Source: Gemmatimonadota bacterium (lineage in GTDB: Bacteria > Gemmatimonadota > Gemmatimonadetes > Longimicrobiales > Gaopeijiaceae). Taken from it: DNA of 39,643 nt. Position numbers and translations under genes: made by a program. The notes under the pieces were generated by a model. It worked only from the letters and a program-made list of their open reading frames with translations, did not search any database and was not told the DNA's origin. The stretch is from assembly GCA_022561145.1 (NCBI GenBank), contig JADFRS010000016.1, forward strand, positions 1 through 39,643. The letters run 5' to 3'. This document shows, piece by piece, positions 7,936-15,152 of this stretch. The number at the start of each line of letters is the position of its first letter. Positions within the stretch are counted from its first letter, which is position 1.

Positions 7936-8142
7936 ATGCGTACCAGGGGAACAGTGAAGTGGTTTAACGACCAAAAAGGATTTGGGTTCATCACGCCTGA
8001 GGACGGCAGCAAGGACTGCTTCGTCCATCACAGCGCGATTCAGACGGAGGGCTTCAAGAGCCTCGCTGAAGGAGCCACGGTCGAGTTCGAGATTGTACAG
8101 GGAGAGAAGGGCCCCGCGGCGGAGAACGTCGTTCCGGTCTAA
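7936..8142 (+). CDS. Cold shock protein, CspA family (copy 1)
   Basis: A protein of 68 residues forming one cold shock domain. The RNA-binding motifs RNP1 (KGFGFI, residues 14-19) and RNP2 (CFVHHS, about 29-34) are intact, and the length is standard. Such proteins bind single-stranded RNA and DNA as chaperones that melt secondary structure at low temperature or during growth changes. A long structured leader precedes the gene and a strong terminator follows, so it is a single-gene unit. It is a close paralogue of the gene at 24386 at both protein and DNA level, and a more distant relative of the one at 26549. The ribosome binding site is AAGGAG, 8 bases before ATG. Confidence 0.97.
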   Translation: MRTRGTVKWFNDQKGFGFITPEDGSKDCFVHHSAIQTEGFKSLAEGATVEFEIVQGEKGPAAENVVPV

Positions 8143-8169
8143 ATCCCCCTCGAATTCATTCGAGGCCTT

Positions 8170-8209
8170 CGGGCCGTCCCGAGTTCTCGGGGCGGCCCGT
8201 TCTCTTTTT
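8170..8209 (+). terminator. Rho-independent terminator after cold shock gene 1
   Basis: A 14-bp GC-rich stem, CGGGCCGTCCCGAG with CTCGGGGCGGCCCG (one G-U pair), has a 2-base loop that must open slightly. TTCTCTTTTT follows immediately. It lies 28 bases after the stop codon. Confidence 0.9.
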
Positions 8210-8225
8210 CCCGGAGGACGGATCC

Positions 8226-8693
8226 ATGGAAACCACCGATCGCCGAACCGTCACCGCACTGTGTGCTGTCTTGATCGTTACGCTGGTCGGAGGGGCGAGC
8301 GCATCGGGTCAACAGGATCCTGAGGAGCAGGTGGCGGCAGTGGTTGAGGCCTTTCACTCGGCCCTCGCCGCGGGCGATTCAGTTACCGCCTTGAGCATGC
8401 TCGCCGATGACGTGACCATCCTCGAGAGCGGTGGAGTCGAAAACAAGGAGCACTACCGCTCGGGACACCTTGCCGGCGACATGCGTTTCGCGCAGGCCGT
8501 GCCGCGAGAGCGTGGAGACATGGAGGTCAGCGTTCGGGGCGACGTGGCTTGGGCTCACTCGACCAGCATTACTCAGGGCCGGATGGGTGACCGCGAGATC
8601 AACTCCCAGGGTGCCGAGCTCGTGGTGTTGGCCCGAGAGGGTGGAATCTGGAAGATCAAAGCCGTTCATTGGTCATCCCGGCGGCGACGGTAG
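8226..8693 (+). CDS. Exported SnoaL-like/DUF4440 (NTF2-fold) protein
   Basis: A protein of 155 residues. The signal peptide spans residues 1-28 and ends ASASGQ. The mature part has the NTF2-like pattern: a helix VAAVVEAFHSALAAGDSVTALSMLADDVTILESGG, a central ENKEHYRSGHLAGD segment, then strands with GDVAWAHSTSITQG, ELVVLAREGGIWKIKAVHWSS. DUF4440/SnoaL-like exported proteins are common in environmental bacteria and mostly uncharacterised; many act as small ligand-binding folds or isomerases, but no catalytic residues can be assigned. The start is supported by GGAGG 9 bases before ATG 8226. It lies just after the cold shock terminator and is transcribed separately. Confidence 0.88.
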   Translation: METTDRRTVTALCAVLIVTLVGGASASGQQDPEEQVAAVVEAFHSALAAGDSVTALSMLADDVTILESGGVENKEHYRSGHLAGDMRFAQAVPRERGDMEVSVRGDVAWAHSTSITQGRMGDREINSQGAELVVLAREGGIWKIKAVHWSSRRRR

Positions 8694-8799
8694 CCTGGGC
8701 GCACCGCAGTCTGTCTTTGCCTGATCCTCCACGCCGGTGTAACGTCCGTCCGATTGGCCCGTCGAGCGGTTAATGGTTTCTCCCTCCACGGAGGTCTAT

Positions 8800-9333
8800 A
8801 TGACGAACCACGACGAGTTGCTGACTGCGGCGCGGTTCGAGGACAAACTGAGGACGTACTGGTACCTGCAGTTCGTGCTGGTTTGCGTCGCCACGGTAGT
8901 GGGTGTCGTGATACTGCCGATCTGGCTTCTCGGCTGGGGGCAGTGGTACGTGCGCCGCAGCTTCGAGGCGCTGAGGTGCGAGCTCCATGAGCGCACACTC
9001 GTGGTGAAGCGTGGGATCTTCTTCAGGGTGGAGAAGACGATACCGCTGGACAAAATACAAGACCTGACCGTGAAGGAGGGTCCGCTTCTGCGGAAGCTCG
9101 GTCTGAGATCGTTGAAAATCGAGACTGCCGGGCAGGGAACACCCGGAGCCTCGGAAGCAGATCTGATCGGTATCGTGGATCCTCTCGACTTTCGCGACGA
9201 GGTGTTGCGACAGAGAGATTCGATGTCCGCGGTGCCCATCTCGCGGCCAGGGACCGACGAAGCTAAAAATGGTACGATCGGGTTACTCACCGAGATTCGT
9301 GACCTGCTGCGCCAGATCGCTGCCCAACGCTAG
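8800..9333 (+). CDS. Membrane protein with bacterial PH domain (bPH2, YdbS-like)
   Basis: A protein of 177 residues. Residues 1-20 are soluble, with one long or two short membrane segments at about 22-50 (LQFVLVCVATVVGVVILPIWLLGWG). A PF03703-type PH-like domain follows (about 52-125). The key pattern is R..FEALRCEL.ERTLVVKRGIFFRVEKTIPLDKIQDLTVKEGPLLRKLGLRSLKIETAG. Such proteins are membrane-associated and of unclear function. The start at ATG 8800 follows ACGGAGG with proper spacing; a GTG or ATG further up would add an unsupported leader. The C-terminal tail of about 25 residues is helical and basic. Confidence 0.9.
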   Translation: MTNHDELLTAARFEDKLRTYWYLQFVLVCVATVVGVVILPIWLLGWGQWYVRRSFEALRCELHERTLVVKRGIFFRVEKTIPLDKIQDLTVKEGPLLRKLGLRSLKIETAGQGTPGASEADLIGIVDPLDFRDEVLRQRDSMSAVPISRPGTDEAKNGTIGLLTEIRDLLRQIAAQR

Positions 9334-9351
9334 CAGCGCGGGGGAGGCCCT

Positions 9352-10311
9352 ATGACTGATCGGGAATCTGGTAGTGGCCATGACGCGAGGTCGGCTCCGC
9401 GGTACATGAACATCGCGACGTTCATGCGTGCGCCGATGATCGATGACCCCTCAGACTTCGACATCGCGATGGTCGGAGTACCGTACGACGGAGCCGTCAC
9501 GAACCGCCCGGGAGCGCGGCACGGTCCGCGGGAAGTACGGAACGCATCGAGCATGATGCGGGCCATCCATCCGACCACCCGCGTGAACCCCTATGAGCTG
9601 CGTCGCGTGGGTGACGGCGGCGACGTGCCCTTCACGCGGGTGTATGAACTGGAGGCGGCCCACAAAGACATCGAGGCGTTCTTCGCCGGGTTCAAGGCGG
9701 CAGGCGTAGTCACCTTGGCCGTCGGGGGCGACCACTCCGTCACGCTCCCGATCCTCCGGGGTCTGACCTCCGGCAGCCCAGTGGGCCTCATTCACATCGA
9801 CGCCCACACAGACACCTGGGACGAGTTCATGGGATCGCGCTACAATCACGGCGCCCCATTTCGTCGTGCGGTCGAGGAGGGCCTCATCGACCCGAGCCGG
9901 ACGGTTCAGATCGGGATTCGGGGAGCCCAGAATTCGATGGACGGGTGGGAATACTCGGAGGCGACCGGAATGCGGGTCATCTTCATGGACGAGGTGACTC
10001 GGATGGGGGTAGACGCGGTGGCTGAGGAGGCTCGACGCGTCGTAGGAGACGGACCTACCTATCTGTCGTTCGACATCGATAGCCTGGATCCGGCGTTTGC
10101 GCCTGGGACCGGCACGCCGGAAGTGGGAGGCCTCACGACCATCGAGAGTCTCACCCTTTTGCGGGCTCTTCGAGGGGTTCGGTTGATGGGCGCAGACGTG
10201 GTCGAGGTGGCCCCTCCGTTCGACCCGACGGGTGGGACTTCACTGATAGCGGCGACACTTCTGTACGAGCTGCTCTGCCTGGTGGCGGAGGTGGCGCCGG
10301 GCGCCGAATAA
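9352..10311 (+). CDS. Agmatinase/guanidino-hydrolase of the ureohydrolase family
   Basis: A protein of 319 residues with all di-manganese ligands of ureohydrolases: GGD127-H128-S, D150-A-H152-T-D154, and D241-I-D243-S-L-D246. Residues after the second motif (WDEFMGSRYNHGAPFRRAVEEGLID) resemble agmatinase and guanidinobutyrase rather than arginase. It hydrolyses a guanidino compound to urea plus an amine or acid. Agmatine, guanidinobutyrate or another guanidino substrate are all possible, so I give no symbol. The protein is cytoplasmic with no signal peptide, unlike the arginase-like protein at 32983. GGGGAGG lies before ATG 9352. It is 18 bases after the PH-domain gene. Confidence 0.92.
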   Translation: MTDRESGSGHDARSAPRYMNIATFMRAPMIDDPSDFDIAMVGVPYDGAVTNRPGARHGPREVRNASSMMRAIHPTTRVNPYELRRVGDGGDVPFTRVYELEAAHKDIEAFFAGFKAAGVVTLAVGGDHSVTLPILRGLTSGSPVGLIHIDAHTDTWDEFMGSRYNHGAPFRRAVEEGLIDPSRTVQIGIRGAQNSMDGWEYSEATGMRVIFMDEVTRMGVDAVAEEARRVVGDGPTYLSFDIDSLDPAFAPGTGTPEVGGLTTIESLTLLRALRGVRLMGADVVEVAPPFDPTGGTSLIAATLLYELLCLVAEVAPGAE

Positions 10312-10398
10312 CACGGCCGGCACACTTGCCGGAAACCCTTCAGCGGGTTCGCCCGTCTAAGGGTTGTAGCGTCAACCTGAACCAGAGCCGGAGGACCG

Positions 10399-10752
10399 AT
10401 GGATTCGCAGAGCCAGCAAGCCCGAGCCGCCATACACACCGCCGGGGTCCTCGCGGGGGCCGTAGGCCTGCTATCGCCGATACCCGGTCCGGATGCGGCC
10501 CTGATTGCCCCCATACAGGCCATCCTCGTGCTCAGGCTGGCATCCGTCTACGGAGTACGGCCATCGGCGGCGGCACTCAAGTCCGCCGGCTATGCCGCCC
10601 TGGGGCAGGTGGTCGGCAAAGGGTCGGCCCGCGTGCTCACGGCGTTCGTGCCGGGGCTAGGATCGATCGTCCGGGCTGGCGTGGCCGCAAGCATGACGGA
10701 GGCGATCGGGTGGGCCGTGGTCGAAAACCTGGAGCAGGGCACCGGGCCATAA
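10399..10752 (+). CDS. DUF697-like small membrane-associated protein
   Basis: A protein of 117 residues with a hydrophobic, Gly/Ala-rich core. Its patterns, SPIPGPDAALIAPIQAILVLRLASVYG and AFVPGLGSIVRAGVAASMTEAIGWAV, recall the DUF697 (YcjF/GTPase-associated) domain found on or beside GTPases. Here the domain stands alone. Function is unknown; a membrane-linked helper of a GTPase is one possibility but no GTPase gene is adjacent. GGAGG lies 4 bases before ATG 10399. Confidence 0.75.
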   Translation: MDSQSQQARAAIHTAGVLAGAVGLLSPIPGPDAALIAPIQAILVLRLASVYGVRPSAAALKSAGYAALGQVVGKGSARVLTAFVPGLGSIVRAGVAASMTEAIGWAVVENLEQGTGP

Positions 10753-10772
10753 CAGACCAACGGACTACGCCC

Positions 10773-11198
10773 ATGATCCGCGAATACCGTGACGCCGATC
10801 TCGACCAGCTCCTCGACGTCTGGTTCCAAGCCTCGGAGGTCGCGCATCCATTCCTCACTGAGGAGTTCATGGCGGCGGAACGCGAGAACATCCGCAACGT
10901 CCACATTCCGAAAGCGAACACATGGGTCTACGAGGACGCCGGGAGAGTCGTCGGGTTCATCGCGCTGATCGGAAACGAAGTGGGAGCCATCTTCGTCTCA
11001 CCAGAAGTGCAGGGCCGGGGGTTTGGGCAGGCTCTGATGGACCTGGCCCGCGATCGACACGATACCCTCGAGCTGGACGTGTTCGAGGCCAACCCCATCG
11101 GGCGTGCCTTCTACGAGAAGTACGGCTTCATCCAGATCGGCCAGAGCATTCACCAGGAGAGTGGCCAGCCGACTTTGAGGTTACACTACGGTGCCTGA
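10773..11198 (+). CDS. GNAT N-acetyltransferase, YjaB-like
   Basis: A protein of 141 residues with the GNAT fold. The N-terminus IREYRDADLDQLLDVWFQASEVAHPFL closely resembles YjaB-type proteins. The acetyl-CoA-binding motif A is VSPEVQGRGFGQALMD (Q/RGxGxG/A, about 73-84), and the C-terminal FEANPIGRAFYEKYGF motif B follows. It transfers an acetyl group from acetyl-CoA to an unknown acceptor. It starts 20 bases after the DUF697-like gene and is followed closely by a second GNAT-type gene. A longer frame upstream (from 10326) overlaps the DUF697-like gene and is rejected. Confidence 0.9.
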   Translation: MIREYRDADLDQLLDVWFQASEVAHPFLTEEFMAAERENIRNVHIPKANTWVYEDAGRVVGFIALIGNEVGAIFVSPEVQGRGFGQALMDLARDRHDTLELDVFEANPIGRAFYEKYGFIQIGQSIHQESGQPTLRLHYGA

Positions 11199-11241
11199 AT
11201 CCTGCACAGACAGGAGACCTGCGAAACGCGATGGGGAGCGT

Positions 11242-12036
11242 ATGGATATCTACGTAGCGCCCGTCCCGGTCGAAGAGATTCTGGCGCTTCGTGAGCTGCA
11301 TCGGACCGAGATGAATTGCCAGATCGTTCACGATTCCCTGCACGAACGGGGCTTCACCCACTCTTACTCGATCGAGGTGGAGGGAGAGACGGCAGGATAC
11401 GGTACGGTCGTGGGTTTCGGTGACGAGCCGAAGGAGACGGTCGACGAGTTCTTTCTGCTTCCCGAACACAGGACGGCCGCCCTCCACCTCTTCCGGGATT
11501 TCGTCACTGCGAGCGGCGCGACCAGAATCCAAGCGCAAACGAACGACAGCCTTCTGGCCCTCATGCTCTACGACTGCGCCGCCGACATCGAGCGCGAAAA
11601 GATCCTGTTCGCCGACGCCCTCACGACAAGTTTGGATGTTCCGGGGGCGAGTTTCGCCAGGGTCACCGAAGGTGACCACGGCCGCATGTTTCGCCACCGG
11701 GACGAGGGGGTTGGTGCCTGGATGGTCGAGAGCGCCGGAGAAATCGTCGCAACCGGTGGGATCCTTTTTCACTACAACCCGCCATACGGCGATATTTACA
11801 TGGAGGTGGCCGAGCCCCACCGGCGCCGAGGGTTCGGCGGCTATCTGGTTCAGGAACTCAAGCGGACGTGTTACGAGATGGATCAAGTGCCGGCGGCCCG
11901 TTGCGATGCGTCCAACACTGCGTCGCGGGCGACCCTCCAGCGGGCCGGCATGCTGCCGTGTGCGTCCATCCTGACGGGTGTGATCAAAGACATCGAAACG
12001 AAACCGATTGGGGCCTTCAAGGCGTCTTCTCAATAG
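11242..12036 (+). CDS. GNAT-family acetyltransferase, two-domain
   Basis: A protein of 264 residues. The N-terminal half (about 1-130) looks like a degenerate GNAT domain (EVEGETAGYGTVVGFGDEPKETVDEFFLLPEHR). The C-terminal half (about 140-250) carries a canonical motif A, MEVAEPHRRRGFGGYLVQELKR, and ends with the ASNTASRATLQRAGM motif typical of GNATs. Substrate unknown. The start ATG 11242 is preferred: the codons upstream (from 11191) overlap the previous gene's end and encode no conserved sequence. It follows the YjaB-like gene by 43 bases, so the two may be co-transcribed. Confidence 0.88.
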   Translation: MDIYVAPVPVEEILALRELHRTEMNCQIVHDSLHERGFTHSYSIEVEGETAGYGTVVGFGDEPKETVDEFFLLPEHRTAALHLFRDFVTASGATRIQAQTNDSLLALMLYDCAADIEREKILFADALTTSLDVPGASFARVTEGDHGRMFRHRDEGVGAWMVESAGEIVATGGILFHYNPPYGDIYMEVAEPHRRRGFGGYLVQELKRTCYEMDQVPAARCDASNTASRATLQRAGMLPCASILTGVIKDIETKPIGAFKASSQ

Positions 12037-12082
12037 AGGCTCTGACCGCAATTACGTGCTCGGGGCGAGATGTGGAGATACG

Positions 12083-12553
12083 ATGGGTAATCTGATGAGA
12101 AAAATCCGTGGCCTCATGGGGGTCGGCATCACGTGGGGCGCACTATGGGGTGTCATTGGCGCCGGCATCGGGCTGGCGATCGGGATCATTTCGCCCGGCG
12201 CCTGGGATTGGACCAATCCGATTCTGGATTGGGCGTTTGGCATTGGAGTCTACGGAGTGGTGTCCGGTGTTGGATTCGCTACGCTCCTATCGTTGCGTGA
12301 GGGGCGAAAGACCATATTCGATCTCTCGCTGCGCCGCGTCGCGCTCTGGGGCGTGCTGGGGTCGGCCGCCGTCCCCCTGCTGTTCAACGCCTTGGGGCTC
12401 CTGCCGCCGGGATCAACCATGGCCGAGATCCTTGGAGCAGTCGCGGTCACCGGATTCATGGGAGGAACGTTCGCTCCAGGGTCTGTGGCGATCGCGCGAA
12501 GGGCGGCGCTCAAAGCCGGAGAAGAGCATCCTTTACTCGAGTGGGAGACCTGA
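12083..12553 (+). CDS. Integral membrane protein, unknown function
   Basis: A protein of 156 residues with about four hydrophobic segments: GVGITWGALWGVIGAGIGLAIGII, FGIGVYGVVSGVGFATLLSL, VALWGVLGSAAVPLLFNALGLL and EILGAVAVTGFMGGTFAPGSVAIA. Glycine-rich helices and a short acidic tail give no family signature I recognise. ATG 12083 follows TGGAGAT with good spacing; the extra N-terminal codons from 12008 are not hydrophobic. It ends 7 bases before the next gene's start, suggesting coupling with the lipase-like lipoprotein. Confidence 0.7.
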   Translation: MGNLMRKIRGLMGVGITWGALWGVIGAGIGLAIGIISPGAWDWTNPILDWAFGIGVYGVVSGVGFATLLSLREGRKTIFDLSLRRVALWGVLGSAAVPLLFNALGLLPPGSTMAEILGAVAVTGFMGGTFAPGSVAIARRAALKAGEEHPLLEWET

Positions 12554-12560
12554 GCTGGCC

Positions 12561-13313
12561 TTGGCGCAGTCCACTCGACTGAAGGCCTGGTTCGGCGTAC
12601 GTAGTGTCCTGCTGGGTTCGGCGCTGTCCCTTCTCTCGGCCTGCTCCCCATCGCCACCCGACGGCGTCGAAACCGTCATGGTCCTGCACGGTCTCGGGCG
12701 AACCCCACGGTCGATGGCTCTCATGTCTTCACGCCTCGAGCAGGCTGGGTACCAGGTGGTGACGTTCGGGTATCCGTCGACTTCGGAACCGATCGAGGTT
12801 CTTGTGGACAGCCTCGGGAGGGCGTTGGAGGAGTGCTGCGCCGCGGACTCCAACCGAGTGCATTTCGTAACCCACTCCCTGGGAGGCGTGCTCGTTCGGA
12901 GCTTCCTGTCGGAAAGGCCTTTGGCCCACGAGGGGCGCGTCGTGATGCTCAGCCCGCCGAACCAGGGTAGCGAGATTATCGACGCCTTCGCGGACTCGCC
13001 CATGCTCCGGTCCTTTCTCGGGCCGTCAGGCTCCCAGCTGGGCACGGACAGCACGGGCATCGCGACGAGACTCGGACCGGTCACGTTCACCCTCGGAATC
13101 ATCACCGGCGACCGAAGTCTGAACCCGATCGGCTCGTGGCTCATTCCCGGACCGGACGACGGCAAGGTGAGTGTCGAGCGCGCGAAGGTGGAGGGAGCCG
13201 CTGACTTCCTGGTCGTGCCGGCTACCCACACATTCATCATGAATCGGCGGGACGTAGCGGACGAAACGGTGCACTTTCTTCAGCACGGGCGCTTCAGAAG
13301 AGAGGGCGGTTAG
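12561..13313 (+). CDS. Lipase-like alpha/beta hydrolase lipoprotein (LipA/PGAP1-type)
   Basis: About 250 residues. The N-terminal signal has lipobox LLSAC (Cys near residue 30). The hydrolase core starts VMVLHGLGRTPRSM (oxyanion HG motif). The nucleophile is S106 in HFVTHSLGGVLVR (GxSxG-like THSLGG). DSNRVH precedes it and the catalytic His is probably in VVPATHTFIM near the C-terminus. It resembles lipid- or ester-cleaving hydrolases of the triacylglycerol lipase type. No ATG gives a signal peptide. TTG 12561 is chosen, but CTG 12555 is nearer a GGGAG site, so the start is uncertain. It is likely anchored facing the periplasm. Confidence 0.85.
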   Translation: MAQSTRLKAWFGVRSVLLGSALSLLSACSPSPPDGVETVMVLHGLGRTPRSMALMSSRLEQAGYQVVTFGYPSTSEPIEVLVDSLGRALEECCAADSNRVHFVTHSLGGVLVRSFLSERPLAHEGRVVMLSPPNQGSEIIDAFADSPMLRSFLGPSGSQLGTDSTGIATRLGPVTFTLGIITGDRSLNPIGSWLIPGPDDGKVSVERAKVEGAADFLVVPATHTFIMNRRDVADETVHFLQHGRFRREGG

Positions 13314-13321
13314 AGCTCAGG

Positions 13322-13966
13322 ATGACCACGACCTCGCCGCGACCCAGATGTTGGCTGGCCCGCCAGGCACTCGCCGTGACCGTATTGTCTGTCGCCGGGT
13401 GTGGGCAGGACGCCAAGGAAGCACCGCCGGACCAGGAGATGGATCGGGTCGTGGGCCAGGCACCCGCAGCGGTGGACGGTGTGCCCTCGGTGATTCTTTT
13501 CGAGCCGGCGGGCGTCAAGGGCGGTACGCCGACCCGGGAGCCGGTCGTCATGGACCAGGTCGGGATGGCGTTCGATCCCTTGGTCCTCGTGGTGCCTCCC
13601 GGCCAGACCGTGACGTTCCGGAACAGTGAGAACGTCGCGCACAATGTCCAGGTTCGCCGGATGGCGAACGACTCGGTGCTGTTCAACGTATCCACCGACT
13701 CGGGCTCGTCGTATGAGCACGTCCTCGACGAGGCCGGCGGCTATGACGTCATCTGTAACATCCATCCCAGTATGTGGGCGTCCATCATCGTGGACGGCGC
13801 GCCGTACCACACGGTCGCACGCACCGACGGATCATTCGTACTGGAAGACCTGCCACCCGGTGCGTATACCGTACGTGTGTGGAGCACCGACGCCTCATTG
13901 AGGAGTGAGCACCGTGTGGACGTGGCGCGTGGCCGAACGGAGCTGGCGCTAGGTGGAGGCGCCTAG
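13322..13966 (+). CDS. Cupredoxin-domain lipoprotein
   Basis: A protein of 214 residues with a lipoprotein signal, VAGC lipobox at about residue 27. A plastocyanin-like domain spans about 55-160. Type-1 copper ligands are visible: H107 (in NVAHNVQV), C145, H148 and M151 (CNIHPSM). A beta-sandwich follows (GSFVLEDLPPGAYTVRVWST), as in proteins joining cupredoxin to a carboxypeptidase-regulatory-like fold. It probably carries single electrons or copper in the periplasm. It lies 8 bases after the lipase-like gene. It ends convergently with, and overlaps by 4 bases (13963-13966), the DUF3179 gene on the minus strand. A functional link to that redox candidate is only a positional hint. Confidence 0.9.
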   Translation: MTTTSPRPRCWLARQALAVTVLSVAGCGQDAKEAPPDQEMDRVVGQAPAAVDGVPSVILFEPAGVKGGTPTREPVVMDQVGMAFDPLVLVVPPGQTVTFRNSENVAHNVQVRRMANDSVLFNVSTDSGSSYEHVLDEAGGYDVICNIHPSMWASIIVDGAPYHTVARTDGSFVLEDLPPGAYTVRVWSTDASLRSEHRVDVARGRTELALGGGA

Positions 13967-15039
13967 CCCCCCTCCGGCGCCTCGTAGACCTCAGTGTCGG
14001 GAAACGTCAGCGCGAACCCGTACCAGCGCGTGAACACCTGAAGCGGTCGCTCGGCGCGCAGCGGGCTACCGTCTTCTTTACGCATCACGCCATCAAGTAT
14101 GTAGTGCCCGGAGGAGAGGTGCAGCGTGTCGTCCTCCCACCACACCCGGTCCGCTTCCACGAAGTGGGCGCCCAGGGTAAAGCTGGCCGGATCGTAGTAG
14201 ATCAAGATGTCACGCCCGCCGAAGGTGTCGAGTAGCGCCCGACCCTGCTCCATCACGTCTTCCTGAGAGTAATAGCGGGCGTCCTCGTCCATCCAGACAC
14301 CCAGGCCCACGTCCATGGTTTCCCGGCGCTCGTCCAGCTCGTCGATGGTTCCCAGGAAGAACTGGCTGAGTCCCCGACGGACCCGGGACATGAGGCCTCC
14401 ACCCCCGCCACCACGGCGACCGCGACCACGTCGCCCGCTCGCCCTCTCATGATCCGAGATCGCGATCAACGCATCGGGGTCGAGGGCGAGTGTCTGCCCG
14501 ACCGTGCTGTGCAACATGTTCTGGACCGGCAGCTTGGTCCCGGCCAGGGGACCGTACAGGCCCTCGCCGGTGAGATGGTTCCAGTAGGTGCCCGACTCCT
14601 CGTCCCACATGATGAAGAGACCGTCGTAGAGTCCTTGTTCGGTGAAGGTGTGGACCTCGCCGTCCACGCGTGGAGTCATACTGACCCCTGTATTACAAGC
14701 CGCTCAGAACGTGACGAGCCACGGCTCTCCCATCAGGTCGCCCTGCGCCACATGGTGATAGGACATCTGGCTGGTGATCAAGGCGAACGTCGCCCCTTTA
14801 TGCCGCATCACCATCAGAGGCGTCTCGCGCTCCACGGCTCCGTCCTTCAGGGCGTCCGCGAGCGCCCGGGTCTCGCTGACCCTGAACGCGTCGAACATCG
14901 GCCGCTCGCCGAGCATGGCGCGGTCCGGGTCGAAGCTTGGGACCTTCTTGACTGGATCGGCGCCCTGCCCGGCCGCCTCACTCGAGGTGAGGCCGACTCC
15001 GGCGAGGGTGGCGAGCAGCACGGTAGCCTGAAGACGCAT
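13963..15039 (-). CDS. DUF3179-family protein, candidate selenoprotein read through an in-frame TGA (UxxC)
   Basis: Two frames, 15039-14704 (111 aa with signal peptide, ending EPWLVTF) and 14679-13963 (238 aa), are in the same phase. They are joined by TGA at codon 112 plus eight codons. Read through, the text is LVTF-U112-AA-C115-NTG, exactly the DUF3179 CxxC site with Cys1 replaced. The second part continues the family (GLYDGLFIMWDEESGTYWNHLTGEGLYGPLAGTKL in outline). An Arg/Gly-rich stretch (about 195-220) and a C-terminal beta-rich half follow. ATG 15039 has AGGGAGG 5 bases upstream. A SECIS-like hairpin follows the TGA. DUF3179 function is unknown; UxxC suggests thiol redox chemistry in the periplasm. 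The alternative is a TGC/TGT-to-TGA nonsense mutation or sequence error. Confidence 0.75.
14672..14688 (-). promoter_or_regulatory. SECIS-like hairpin after the in-frame TGA
   Basis: On the minus strand GGGGTCA (14688-14682), loop GTA (14681-14679) and TGACTCC (14678-14672) form 7 pairs, one of them G-U. The loop starts 22 bases after the TGA (14706-14704) and begins with G. As I recall bacterial SECIS rules, the loop should be about 16-37 nt from UGA, with a G in its first two positions. Both hold. Confidence 0.6.
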
Positions 15040-15152
15040 GGGTCCTCCCTGTGGCCTATGAGGTCGTCGAATGCGTACCTAACCATGACACCGAGTCGCA
15101 CGCAAGCGTTAGGTTCTGGGATCCTCAAAGAAACCCGCGCCCGGATCGAACA

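Noticed and set aside
13963-15039. The DUF3179 region as two separate genes
   Set aside because: The second frame starts in mid-domain without a signal peptide, is in the same phase as the first, and together they make one complete family member. The weak AGGGG before its ATG is part of the hairpin.
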